From NCBI RefSeq assembly GCF_029407905.1, contig NC_073628.1:43483501-43547500 (forward strand): DNA of 64,000 bases. The letters run 5' to 3'. Origin of the DNA: Bubalus kerabau (Eukaryota > Chordata > Mammalia > Artiodactyla > Bovidae). The notes under the pieces are model-generated. The model made no database searches and was not told where the DNA came from. It was given only the letters and a program-made list of their open reading frames with translations. A program made the translations under genes and the position numbers. Below are positions 10,794 through 21,608 of this stretch, piece by piece (position 1 is the first letter of the stretch; each line of letters starts with the position of its first letter).

Positions 10794-11679
10794 GTAATGC
10801 CCTTTGAGGAGTTGAGTTTCAGCTACCTGCATACTTTAGTGTAATACATCTTTCTCCTGATCAGATATTTTATAATTCAGTCATTTTGCTAATTCAGCCA
10901 ATCTCTGCTCTCCAGGGTCTTAGTCCAATTTCCTGAGGTTTTACATAATGGGATCCATCTGCCCGAGGGTCACTTGTCTGAGTACATTTTCCCATCAGAG
11001 CATGAGGGTTCTCAGGACTTGTGATTGGTTAAACAATGTTACAAAGTCCAAGCTCTTGACTAGGCCTCCTCAGAAGTAAGGTCTGTGTTTGGATCCACGG
11101 CACAGTGAAGAGAACTCTTTCGGACCTTGCGGAGAAGTGTACAGAACCAAAATGCTTCTGTTTTCGAGCCCGGTGAGGAATATCAAAAAACACCTATCTG
11201 TGCCAACTCCAAATTTCTCCATAATTGCTTTGGGAAGATTGTTTGCCTACTTGAAATATGTTCTTTGAGGTTAATAAAAGGAGCGAAATTACCATTTTCA
11301 ACCATTTCAACCCAGAACCAATGGAAAGAAAAACAGTGTTTTTATTGGCACAGAACTCATGGGACTTAAGAACAATAAAGGTCAACTGCATCGTATTTTT
11401 AAACTTTTTTTTCCCTTAGTCTTGGCTAATCTGCAAGCAAGATTCTCAGAATTCTTAAACAAAAATGCACAACTTCTAATTATTTAAATTGGTCTGAGAA
11501 TTTCTCTTGGGTAATCAACAGGCCAGGCATGGTTTTATCACTTCTCAAAGTTTTTACTTTTTTTTTCCCCTGAAGTACTTCAAATTCAGGGCTTTTTTTC
11601 CTCACTTATTCATTGTTTTTGAAAAAGCAAATTCCCAAACTTTAAACTTGTGTTTGCAAACAGTGATGTATTCAAGTTC

Positions 11680-11712
11680 AACTTGACCTAAAACTAAGCT
11701 TAAGGTCAAGTT
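11680..11712. repeat. 10-bp perfect inverted repeat with nuclear-receptor half-sites
   Basis: AACTTGACCT and AGGTCAAGTT are separated by 13 bases. The arms hold TGACCT and AGGTCA, so the arrangement is an everted repeat of the half-site with 13-bp spacing. It could fold as a hairpin. Confidence 0.5.
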
Positions 11713-12457
11713 AGTCCAACTTCTTAGCATAATTTATTAACAAAACTTTAGAGGGTTTCAGAACAAGCAACATTCAAATCATAATTACAATCTAGATTGG
11801 AATAACTGGGAGAGGGAAGGTCTGCATGAGACTTAAAAAATCAAAATATTAAAATATTTGTTGAGTTTATTTTTTATAGATGAAAATGAAACCTTTAAAG
11901 CAAAAAAAAAAAAAAGGAATTACTGTTTTCTTTTAAGAGAGCTATGGATTTTAAGAATTTACAGGAGCTCTGTGAATCATCTAATCTAGAGATAACAAGT
12001 TTTAACTGGAAGCCAACCTCAATCAATGGTAAGTGGGTGCTGGGAGCTCTGTGATAAATACTGAGAAGTCTCATCTGACTTCAGCCAGCAGTGTTATGAT
12101 TGATTAACTGTGTCTGCCAAGGCCAAGGAAGGATGTGGAAGACTGCAGGACATAGAAAGGACATATGCGGAAAGACATATTCCAGATACCTTTCATTGGC
12201 CCAGTCTAACCTACAACTTTGACAAAGGAGAAATCTGAGGCTACCAAGAAATTGTCTGCCAATGGTCACACTGCTAGTCTGGACAGAGCCAGAATTAAAG
12301 CTTAGCAGTTTGGGTTCTCATTCGAGATCCTTCTATCAATGGAAGTCATTTAAAAATGTATTACAAACTTTCCTGCCACAGTCAATAGATTAAAGGAATA
12401 CACTTGCCATATCCAGTGTCGCCACAGGATGATAGGGTGCACAAAGCCGCTTGCAGC

Positions 12458-12760
12458 CCGGGCTCTCCGGGTGGTGCTAGTGGTTAAGAACCTGCCTGCC
12501 GATGCAGGAGACCACCGTGGCCCCGGGAGCACAGACTCTGAAGTAGACTGTTGGGGTTCAAGTCCTGACTCCACCCCTCATTGGTATTGTCACTCTGGGC
12601 AAATGACTTCACCTCTCTATGCCTCAGTGGCCAGATCTATAAAGTGGAAATAATATTAGTATCTACTTTATGGCATTGTTATGAGGATTAATTTAAATGA
12701 ATTAACAAAAAGTAACGGGGTCAAAAGAGACACAATGACTTAACGACAGCAACACAAAAC
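12458..12760 (+). mobile_element. Mosaic: tRNA-SINE head, MIR, BovA tail
   Basis: 12458-12512 looks like a Bov-tA/CHR tRNA head (GTGGTTAAGAACCTGCCTGC). 12520-12705 is a good MIR (AAATGACTTCACCTCTC, AGATCTATAAAGTGG). 12708-12760 resembles the BovA 3' end (GGGGTCAAAAGAGACAC, CGACAGCAACAC). An old MIR inside a young SINE is chronologically odd. Confidence 0.6.
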
Positions 12761-13513
12761 AACATGCTTCAAACAGGGTCTGGTATGTTAACGTGTCATG
12801 TAAGTTTTCACCATTCTTACTATTATTGATGTCACACTATTTGAGGCTACCAGACAGTCAAGAGTCAAATAACTAAGGCCCTGTTACAGAAATAACAGCT
12901 TAATCCACAGCTCAATCGATAGATCGTTTCACAGGTACCTCTGCAGGCCCTTCCAGCAAGCAGTGATCAACTGTTCTGTGTGCCCAGATGTGTCATGGAC
13001 ATATGTTTTCCCCAGGGGTTATAAATGCCCTTTAAAAACACAGTAACATCTTTGGAGTGCCTGTCCAGATCAAAATCACCCCCCATCACCAACACACGCG
13101 TGTTCACCACCCCCAGCAGCCCTGATGCACAGTGATCCTTCTCTCCAGTCACTGCCCGGACCAGGGGGGCCACCTGACTCAAGCTGGACCGATCAATTCT
13201 TTCTTTGATAACTTAGTATTAAGACTAAGAGATGGCTTTATATCTTTGAGGCTGGAAGTTTAATATAAACTTGGGAGCTGTGGGGCAGTCATGTTTCCCA
13301 CAATGAAAAAGTGTGAAGTAGAAGAAGTTGGCTTATTAGCAATAAGAGAACAGAGAAGCTACCAGATTTCTGAGGACCTACCAGCCTCCATTCCCAGTAT
13401 TCCCTTGGGCCTGCCTGAATTCCACTGACTGGCTCTGTCTGGCCAACACTTACATAACTTTTGATTCTCTATTTTTCTTAATTTAGATCAAGTTTGTGTT
13501 TCTGCTTGCCTTC
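12761..13513. other. Intronic sequence without recognised feature
   Basis: Unique or highly diverged sequence; no exon or young repeat seen. Confidence 0.5.
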
Positions 13514-13543
13514 GTGTATGTGTATGTGTGTGTGTGTGTGTGT
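13514..13543. repeat. (TG)n microsatellite
   Basis: Interrupted TG/TATG run with about ten uninterrupted TG units, abutting the tail of a reverse CHR SINE. Confidence 0.85.
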
Positions 13544-13652
13544 TGCCATACCACACAGCATGTTGGATCTCAGTTCCCTGAACCAGGGATGGAACCCACA
13601 CCCCCTGCAGTGGAAGTGCAGAGTCTTAACCACTGGACCACCAGGGAAGCCC
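13540..13652 (-). mobile_element. CHR-type SINE, short
   Basis: Reverse copy: B-box region GGATGGAACCCACAC and tRNA head CTGGACCACCAGGGAAGCCC. Confidence 0.85.
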
Positions 13653-14294
13653 ATCTCTGCTTGTTTTAACGAGCAGAGATCTAGGATCTCCTTTCACTAG
13701 CAGTGGCTATGAAATCTGTAGATTCTCAGACAGATGCCTGCAACCCAATAAACATAAACTCAAATAAAAATAATATGCTTACCAGACAAATAGCTCTGGG
13801 ACCACTCCCTACATCCCTTCTCCCAGTGCCCCATCTAACCAGATTACTGCCCTGGACAACTCTTAATACAGAGTTTCTGGAGCTACTGCTGTTCATGGGA
13901 ACACTTGAGACAATCGGCACAGGAAACAAAGATTGACTTCATTGGTTAAAATAGACCACATAGAAAGCTCAGCTGACTATGTTGAGTGACTACATCTTAC
14001 TGGTTGGTTAAAAGGTGAACTGAATGAATGAATGTCTGGGAAATCTACTGCCCTTCTGCCTTGCTCTGCTATTTCCCTCTGATTCTTCTGAGCTTCTATG
14101 CTGGCCCCAGATGGAGGAATAGAGAAAGGGCACCCGGGCTGTTCTGAGGATACACCATGTAATGCCTCACATACCGTCGTGGGGATGTTGGCTTTACTCT
14201 GAGTGGATGGTATTGCAAAAGTATACAGAAAAGAGGAAATGCAGCATGTGGAGCCCTGCAAGTGGGTGAGCAATGTGGGGTAGAGAGGTTTAGA
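13653..14294. other. Intronic sequence without recognised feature
   Basis: About 640 bases without an assignable repeat. Overlapping ORFs of 60-146 codons on several frames have no family resemblance. Confidence 0.5.
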
Positions 14295-14305
14295 AGATGA
14301 CATGC

Positions 14306-14442
14306 CCCGGCCCCCAGCAAAAGCAATCTCCTGGTGGTCCAGTGGTTAGCACTCTGTGCTTTCACTGCTGAGGGCGCAGGTTCAATCCCTGGTTGGGGAT
14401 CTAAGATCCTGCAAGCAGCAGTGCAGGAAAAAAAAAAAAAAG
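14306..14442 (+). mobile_element. CHR-type SINE
   Basis: tRNA head (CTCCTGGTGGTCCAGTGG), GGTTCAATCCCTGG, and a poly(A) tail at 14428-14441. The duplication GATGACATGC lies at 14296-14305 and 14443-14452. Confidence 0.92.
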
Positions 14443-14452
14443 GATGACATGC

Positions 14453-14989
14453 TGAGGGGCACGAATGTTGTCCTGAACTCATGAACATCATTTGATTTTG
14501 TTCAGATTTATTCAGAGAACCATTGTTGTTTTTCAATATTTTAAATACAACATTTTCTTTATGCTCTTCGTAAAAAAGAAGAGCCTATATACGAAGTATC
14601 CTCTTCTTAAAAAAAAAAAATCCAAATCCTAGAACAGGAATTTTATGCAGAATAAAAAGTACAAGAATCCCCTACCCACATTGCTAAATGTCTTACTGGA
14701 CACGACTACATTTGGTTAACATGCTATGTGTCTGAAAAAGCTTTACTAGAAGGCTCCGCTCCCTGGGTTTGGGGACTGTACTTACAGAGCACAGTGATTT
14801 CTCTCCTGCAGCCCAATCAGGGCGTGGGGAATTACACACATATATTTCACACACTCTGGGTAACCCGAAGACCACAAGGAACACTGTAATTTGTCCAAAA
14901 CACAGAGAACAGCGGTGAATTTACAGTGCCTTGGGGCCATCATCGTGTATCACTGGCTGGCAAGCACACAACCGCCAGCTCATGTCTGG
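14453..14989. other. Intronic sequence without recognised feature
   Basis: AT-rich with a poly(A) run near 14609. A small hairpin GCTCTTC/GAAGAGC lies at 14563-14584. Nothing else. Confidence 0.5.
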
Positions 14990-15077
14990 GAAGAATATGG
15001 ATTCCAGAGTCACACAGACCTGGGTTTGGAACCCAGCTCTGACAGTTACCTGTTGGCTTAACTTTTCTGTGACTCCA
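14990..15077 (+). mobile_element. MIR fragment
   Basis: MIR 5' half: ATTCCAGAGTCACACAGACC, TGGGTTTGGAACCC. Confidence 0.65.
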
Positions 15078-15230
15078 GTTCCTCATCCATTTATTCATCC
15101 ATTGAAGAAATCTTCACTGAAAGCCTCCTGCGTGCCAGACCTTGTGGCAGGCATAGGGGAGGCAAGTGATCAGCCGGAAGAGACCCAGTGCCCGCTCTCA
15201 CGAAGGCAGTCTAATTGGGAAGGCGCATAT
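15078..15230 (-). mobile_element. L2 3' end
   Basis: Reverse L2 terminus: ATTCATCCATTGAAG, then GTGCCAGACCTTGTGGCAGG. Confidence 0.6.
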
Positions 15231-15271
15231 TGAATCGAGATTCATGAATAGAAACAGCAGGATCCTCTATG

Positions 15272-16457
15272 ACCCCCCTCCCAGAATATTGGAAATAAAA
15301 GCAAAAACAAACAAATGGGACCTAATTAACCTTAAAAGCTTCTGCACATCAAAGGAAACTATTAGCAAGGTGAAAAGACAGCCTTCAGAATGGGAGAAGA
15401 TAATAGCAAATGAAGCAACTGACAAACAACTAATCTCGAGAATATACAAGCAACTCCTACAGCTCAACTCCAGAAAAATAAATGACCCAATCAAAAAATG
15501 GGCCAAAGAACTAAATAGACATTTCTCCAAAGAAGACATCCAGATGGCTAACAAACACATGAAAAGATGCTCCACATCACTCATTATCAGAGAAATGCAA
15601 ATCAAAACCACTATGAGGTACCATTTCACACCAGTCAGAATGGCTGCGATCCAAAAGTCTACAAGTAATAAATGCTGGAGAGGGTGTGGAGAAAAGGGAA
15701 CCCTCTTCCACTGTTGGTGGGAATGCAAACTAGTACAGCCACTATGGAGAACAGTGTGGAGATTCCTTAAAAAACTGGAAATAGGCCTGCCTTATGATCC
15801 AGCAATCCCACTGCTGGGCATACACACTGAGGAAACCAGAAGGGAAAGAGACACGTGTACCCCAATGTTCATCGCAGCATTGTTTATAATAGCCAGGACA
15901 TGGAAGCAACCTAGATGTCCATCAGCAGATGAATGGATAAGAAAGCTGTGGTACATATACACAATGGAGTATTACTCAGCCATTAAAAAGAATACATTTG
16001 AATCAGTTCTAATGAGGTGGATGAAACTGGAGCCTATTATACAGAGTGAAGTAAGCCAGAAAGAAAAACACCAATACAGTATACTAACGCATATATATGG
16101 AATTTAGAAAGATGGTAACAATAACCCTGTGTACGAGACAGCAAAAGAGACACTGATGTATAGAACAGTCTTATGGACTCTGTGAGAGAGGGAGAGGGTG
16201 GGAAGATTTGGGAGAATGGCATTGAAACATGTAAAATATCATGTATGAAACGAGTTGCCAGTCCAGGTTCGATGCACGATACTGGATGCTTGGGGCTGGT
16301 GCACTGGGACGACCCAGAGGGATGGAATGGGGAGGGAGGAGGGTTCAGGACGGGGAACACATGTATACCTATGGCGGATTCATTTTGATATTTGGCAAAA
16401 CTAATACAGTTATGTAAAGTTTAAAAATAAAATAAAATTAAAAAAAAAAAAAAAAAG
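15272..16457 (+). mobile_element. Ruminant L1 3' end with open ORF2 C-terminus
   Basis: 5'-truncated young L1. The C-terminal part of ORF2 is open without frameshift to its natural stop at 16105-16107. Hallmarks are the Cys-rich WRGCGEKGTLFHCWWECK, LPYDPAIPLLGIH and YYSAIKKN. About 330 bases of 3' UTR follow, ending TAAAATTA plus 17 A. The endonuclease and catalytic RT domains are missing, so it cannot move by itself. The open frame starts at 15166 only because of flanking sequence. Confidence 0.93.
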
Positions 16458-16479
16458 AAAACTGAAACCAAGGGGAAGG

Positions 16480-16725
16480 GCTGTGTGGTTTAGAGCCAAG
16501 ATCCTGGAACAAAATTGCTGCAGTTCAAAGTCTTGTTCTTTTACCTTCTAGCTGAGTGGTGCCTTGAGTAAGTTATTTCAACTTCTCTATGCCTCAGTTT
16601 CATTATCTGTAAAGTGGGAAAAATTTCAGTATCTATCTACACTTTGTTGTTCTGAGGATTAAAGGTTGTTCTGAGGATTAAATCTTGAAACTGTGATTGT
16701 TTGCTCTTATTGTCATTAACCGCAG
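16480..16725 (+). mobile_element. MIR with a 19-bp tandem duplication
   Basis: Near-full MIR (CTATGCCTCAGTTTCATTAT, CTGTAAAGTGGGAAAA). The unit GTTGTTCTGAGGATTAAAG at 16646-16664 is repeated at once at 16665-16683 with its last base changed. Confidence 0.85.
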
Positions 16726-17014
16726 GAAGTGCTATGGAGGAAAGGCACAGTGAGGATACGATGGAAGGCCCTGAGCACATGGCGGAATTCAGCGAAGGCT
16801 TCCTGTCCCGTTTATTAAATTATGACCCTCAAACCTACTCCTCTACAGCGTGCATTGTGATTTTTTGCTTTGCAAACTGCTTTTTTGTTAGTCTTTTCCA
16901 AGAGGGCATGATGGAGGGAGATGGAAAGCCTGGAGCGGGGAGAGACAGAACCTGCTGCTTTCTTTCTGATGCTCCTGGGCTTCCCATATCCGTGGGTGGC
17001 GCCTAGCAAGGTCA
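16726..17014. other. Intronic sequence without recognised feature
   Basis: Unique spacer. The 101-codon ORF that covers it begins in the MIR and has no recognisable domain. Confidence 0.5.
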
Positions 17015-17231
17015 AGTGAAAAGCGAAAGTATTAGTTGCTCTTCATGTTCGACTCTTTGTGACCCCCATGGACTGCAACCCACTAGGTTCCTCTGTCCAT
17101 GGAATTCTCCAGGCCTGCACACTGGAGTGGGTTGCCATTCCGTTCGCCAGGGGATCTTCCCGACCCAGGGGTTGAACCCGGGTCTCCCGCATTGCAGGCG
17201 GATTCTTTACCATCTGAGCCACCAGGGAAGC
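17015..17231 (-). mobile_element. Bov-tA SINE
   Basis: Full reverse copy from AAGTGAAAAGCGAAAG to the head GAGCCACCAGGGAAGC. Confidence 0.92.
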
Positions 17232-17580
17232 TGGTGCAAAGCCAAGGCCTCTTCACTTGCACAGCAGTGACTCCTTCCCACAGCAGCAGCATGGGAGGAT
17301 GCGCGGTTTTCCTACTACTCGTGGAACCAGCTTCATCACACCCCACCTCAGAGACAGTGCACCAGCCGCAGCTGCTCCCTTCTCAGAGGGCTGGGTTGCA
17401 GGCCTTGGGTCCCTTCTTTAAGCATCTAAGTTTTCTTAATTGCAACTTGTGCCTCTGTAGTCCCAGAGTGGGTAGCTGCACTCACAGTTGCTACCTCCGT
17501 GATGCCAAAGAGCACAGATTGTCAAATTTCTTCTGTAAAGTCAGGGTAGCAAATATGTCAGACTTTGTCGGCCACATGCC
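17232..17580. other. Intronic sequence without recognised feature
   Basis: No repeat or exon assigned between a Bov-tA and a CHR. Confidence 0.5.
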
Positions 17581-17714
17581 TTTTTTAAAAAAAAATTTAT
17601 TTATTTATTATTTTTGGTGGCATGTGAGATCTTAGTTTGCTGACCAGGGATTAAGCCCATGTCCCCTACATTGGGAGGCGGATTCTCAACTACTGGACCA
17701 CCAGGGAAGTCCCA
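17581..17714 (-). mobile_element. CHR-type SINE
   Basis: Reverse: A/T tail with ATTTATTT, GGGATTAAGCCCATG, head CTGGACCACCAGGGAAGTCC. Confidence 0.88.
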
Positions 17715-17949
17715 CTTTTTAGAAAAATAACAACTATTAACAACTGTAGAAACTATTCTTAGCTAACTGGTCACACAAAAACAGATCCTGAGCTGGATTT
17801 GGCACACGGGCTGTAGCTTCCAACCTCTCTTCTGTTATCTACTTTATAACATGGTACTTAATTTATGAAATAATGTGTTATAGCCCACTGGTTTGAATAA
17901 CTGGTATGGTTTCAGTCTCCTGCCTGGGCACTGACTGCTATACTTTCCT

Positions 17950-18515
17950 TGGGATCTGAAGGAAACAGTAAAGGGTAAAGGTTGATTGGAGGCTAAGGTC
18001 TGGGGGGTGGGAGAAGTGGTTCCAGGAGAGGGGAGCACGGGTGTAAGTGCCCAGCAGAGGGAGGGCATGCATGCGTGCTAAGTCATTCACTCGTGTCCGA
18101 CTCTTTGAGATCCCATGGACTGTAACCCACTAGGCTCCTCTGTCCATGGGGGTTCTCCAGGCAAGAATACTGGAGTGCATTGCCATGCCCTCCTCCAGGG
18201 GATCTTCCTGACCCAGGGGTCGAACCCACGTCTCATTATGTCTCCTGCACTGGCAGACGGGTTCTTTATCATTAGCACCATCTGGGAAGTCCACAGAGGG
18301 TGGGCACAGGGCTCACAAGAGAACTGCTGGGTTAGAACAGGCAGACACAGGCAACGTGGGGCCAGCCTATGTAAGGCCTTGTGGGCCACATCAAGTTTCG
18401 GTTTTCCATTCTAAATAGATCTGGAAAGCCACTGAAGGGCTTTAAGTAGATGGGTTACAAGCTCATATTAGCATTTTGAAAATATCTTCTTGGGTAACTT
18501 AGAGTGTGGCAAGTA
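17950..18515 (-). mobile_element. L2 LINE fragment, split by a SINE
   Basis: Reverse L2: AAGGCCTTGTGGGCCACATC and GAAAGCCACTGAAGGGC match the conserved L2 3' region. It is interrupted by the Bov-tA at 18068. Confidence 0.65.
18068..18293 (-). mobile_element. Bov-tA SINE inside L2
   Basis: Full reverse copy. A 13-bp target duplication with one mismatch (CAGAGGGAGGGCA/CAGAGGGTGGGCA) lies at 18055-18067 and 18294-18306. Confidence 0.92.
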
Positions 18516-19554
18516 TGAAATGATCTACCCTTTACCAAACAACTTGTACAAATCAAACAGATGCTCAACAAATTTCAGTTTCTAACTTCTACCGCCTTTT
18601 GGTATCATGGCTACAAGGCTTATTGCTGGATTTCTGACCAAATTATCAGCAAACCGGCTTGCCCTTTGTGACTTTCAACTTTGAAAGGATGACTTTTCAA
18701 ACTGTCAAAGTTTTTCTGCCCACATGCATACAAATATTAGGTATATTATTTCTTTATTCTCGTCTTGCCCGAGGCCACAGATATGATTTTTCAATCAGAC
18801 ACAGTGAAATTGCCCAGTTCTGAGAACCACGGACGCAGCCATTTGGCAAGCATAGACTTGGCAGCCTTTCTGCTGACTTGTGAAATCTGCCCGCCCCCTC
18901 CCCGCCACCCCGAAGGCTCTAGTATCAGCCTCAAAATCACAGCCCTCAGGACTCAGTGACTCTCCTTCATGCTTTTCTGCCAAGGCCAGTCTCACCAGCA
19001 GCAGAAGCCTGCATACCTGCCCCAAAGGGAAAGCACAGGAGGCCAAAACCTTGTGGCAAGAAGTTGACGGACTTGCCAGGAAAGGGTGGCTTCAGTGAAG
19101 TTCTGCACAAGTGCGTCCCCTATTCCGCAATGAATTCATGTGAAAATATTACCCTTTCCAAGGATGGCCACACCTCCAGTGAAAGTTCCCCCAGCATCCT
19201 CTGTGTGTCCCAGACACAACGTGCTGTGATCTGCAGCCTGGGAGACGGTCAAGGAGCATAACTATAGGCCCTGCCCTCCAGAGACAGGGCATCTCATGAG
19301 GAAGATGGTAGACCTCTTCTGGGTACTAGTATCTGAAACTCAAGAGAGCTTATGATCCATTTCAAGAGTTCAAATTTAAGTACACAAAGTAATTACCAGC
19401 CCGTACACAAGAGTCAACCCCTTGGCTCCCACCATGATTGCTGTGGGCGGTTAGCAGGATGGTTTGGTTTCCGGTCTTGGCTGAGCTCTATTGCCTGCCC
19501 CCTCGTCCACCTCTCTTCCCAGTACTGCCGGCGTCACTAGAATGCCTCCTGGGT
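18516..19554. other. Intronic sequence without recognised feature
   Basis: About 1 kb, GC-richer at 18890-19260, free of young SINEs. ORFs up to 101 codons on both strands show no family features. Confidence 0.5.
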
Positions 19555-19764
19555 CCTGCCCTCAGTACAGCAGACATTTAAGCAGCTCCAGCCTCACCTT
19601 CTAAGATATCAGCTCTGTCTTTCCTAAGCGCTGGTTCTCAGTTTTGGTCTCTGCTTGCTCAGTTGCTCAGTTGTGTCCGACTCTTTGAGACTCCATGGAC
19701 TGTAGCCCGCCAGGCTTGTCTGTTCATGGGATTTCCCAGGCAAGATTACTGGGATGGATTGCCA
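19555..19764. repeat. Inverted duplication, arm 1 (source)
   Basis: Comprises about 100 bases of non-SINE sequence (19555-19654) and the 3' half of the Bov-tA. Its reverse complement recurs at 21639-21852. A hand alignment of the non-SINE part gives about 12 mismatches in 100 bases. Confidence 0.8.
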
Positions 19765-19850
19765 TTTACAGGGGCACTTCCCAACCCAGGGATCGAACCC
19801 ACGTCTCCTGCATCAGCAGGCAGATTCTTTACCACTGAGTGACCTGGGAA
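19655..19850 (-). mobile_element. Bov-tA SINE with diagnostic variants
   Basis: Reverse copy. In sense orientation it carries AGTAATCTTGCCTGGGAAAT where most copies have AGTATTCTTGCCTGGAGAAT. The same variants appear in the SINE piece at 21650-21675. Confidence 0.9.
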
Positions 19851-19983
19851 TCACCTGGGATAGTTTAAAAAATTTTGATGCCAAGGCCATACTCTAGACA
19901 ATTTTTTTCATAATTCTCTGTAGACGGTCATTAGTATTTTTTAAAATAATTATTTTTATTTATAATATATTATAAATATAATA

Positions 19984-20246
19984 TGCTGCTAAGTCACTTC
20001 AGTTGTGTTCGACTCTGTGAGACCCCTGAGACAGCAACCCACCAGGCTCCCCCGTCCCTGGGATTCTCCAGGCAAGAACACTGGAGTGGGTTGCCATTTC
20101 CTTCTCCAGTGCATGAAAGTGAAAAGTGAAAGTGAAGTCACTCAGTCGTATCTGACTCTTAGCGATGCCATGGCCTGCAGCCTACCAGGCTCCTATGTCC
20201 ATGGGATTTTCCAGGCAAGAGTACTGGAGTGGGGTGCCACTGCCTT
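19984..20246 (-). mobile_element. Bov-A2 SINE in AT-rich DNA
   Basis: Dimeric BovA with the linker GAAAGTGAAAAGTGAAAGTG, reverse. It is flanked by TATAATATA-rich DNA that hides the target duplication. Confidence 0.92.
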
Positions 20247-20514
20247 TATATATAGTATAGATATAATATAAATAAATGGAATATAGTTATTAATTAATTT
20301 ATAATAATTATAATTATTCTCCAAATAATTATAAAGCATAGCCAAAGTTGAAAACTAGTGCCCTACAGTGGGTCTGCCCCTGCTTTTATACTGTTTGAGA
20401 ACAGAGCTTATTCCTTGATCCACAGATCAGTCCTACCCGGAACTTTTAAAAACATTTCTGTTCTGGTTGTCTGCCTAGGATCTCCATTTTAGGTAATGAA
20501 TTAGGTAACCGAGA

Positions 20515-20650
20515 CAGGAGATGGAAATACAGACTTTGGATTTACACAGACCCGTGTTCCAACCCACTGCGTATCCCTTGACTCAATTATGGGTTTCTGA
20601 GCCTCAGTTTCACAGTCTCACAGAAAATTCTCTATGATGATAGAGGAGAC
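20515..20650 (+). mobile_element. MIR fragment
   Basis: GGATTTACACAGACCCGTG and TTTCTGAGCCTCAGTTTCAC match MIR. Confidence 0.65.
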
Positions 20651-21595
20651 ACTTTACATGGAGAGAAACTTTTAGATTTAGTATTTCTCGATGGCAAGTA
20701 TGGGATGAAAACCATCAAACAAAGGAGGTGACTGGTCGTCATCTGATTAGCCCAAGCATGCAGCCAGTCCACTTTTCCTCCTTCAAGCCCTGCATTAATA
20801 CACCCAATTAAACAGTCTCTGCAGAGAGAAACCGGTGAGCCTCACACATACCCCTTGCTCCTGAAAGAGCTAACTGGTGATTCAGAGAATTCAATGGGCC
20901 TGATGGACCATCTGTCTTTGGGGGAAAGAAAATCCAAGCCTGGAAACTAGAGCCCTGCTATCTTTCTCACCGGGGTCATGAGAACGTCTCGCATGGTGAG
21001 TTCATGTCCCTGAACTTGTATTTCTTTGTCATAACATCCAGAGCAGCTGGACTATTCCCAGAGGCAAGGCTTTGTCTACGGGGCTTCAGAACACACTTTG
21101 AGAGAAAGATGCAGGGCTTGTACTCATTTATTTGTTTTCTTAAAGAAGCTTTTCACTCTAGAAAATAGTTTTCAAAAACTTGGGGGAGCTTCTCGAAAGC
21201 TTAAAAAAGTAGGTGGGCCAAATGTCAAGCTTTAGACAAGACTCCTCCCCTCCCCCCACCTCCAGCCCCATGGATAAAGGATACCCAATTTCCTGTTGCC
21301 TGCTGGGACTGGTACACTTAGCTTAACTGGTATACTTAGTCTGGTTGCAACTTCCTTCATCAACTGGAGCTTTAGGCACTGTAGAAAGATAAAAATCACT
21401 TAAAGCTTTTGTTTTCCTCTCCGATGGAAAAAATCCTAGCTGGTCTATACCATCCTCCAATCCTAAAGTCATTTCTTACTGTCCTGGGCATCTGCTGTGC
21501 TCTAGTTTCCAATACCACTTCCAGAGGTCAAATGTGGCCCATTGGACACAGGGCAGGGGCGTCTGAAGTTTTGAGCAGAGCAATCATTTTTACAT
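20651..21595. other. Intronic sequence without recognised feature
   Basis: About 950 bases with no assigned repeat or exon. Confidence 0.5.
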
Positions 21596-21608
21596 AAACT
21601 ACCCTGCT

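Larger units (their letters stand above)
10483..12457. other. Largely unique intron, about 2 kb, free of young SINEs
   Basis: No transposable element assigned. It holds an exon-like segment (10669-10793), an E-box palindrome and an inverted repeat (entered separately). Otherwise AT-rich with homopolymer runs. Confidence 0.5.
19625..20367. mobile_element. MER20-like DNA transposon relic, split by two SINEs
   Basis: Pieces resemble MER20: GCTGGTTCTCAGTTTTGG at 19629-19646, AATCACCTGGGATAG after the Bov-tA, and AGCCAAAGTTGAAAAC near 20340. A Bov-tA and a Bov-A2 lie between the pieces. Confidence 0.5.

Noticed and set aside
13150..13260. Sequence resembling an old DNA-transposon or L1 end (CACCTGACTCAAGCTGGACC)
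   Set aside because: Similarity is too vague to name a family by eye; left as unassigned intron.
15166..16107. 313-codon ORF as a possible host gene
   Set aside because: It is the C-terminus of L1 ORF2; the first residues come from flanking sequence read in frame.
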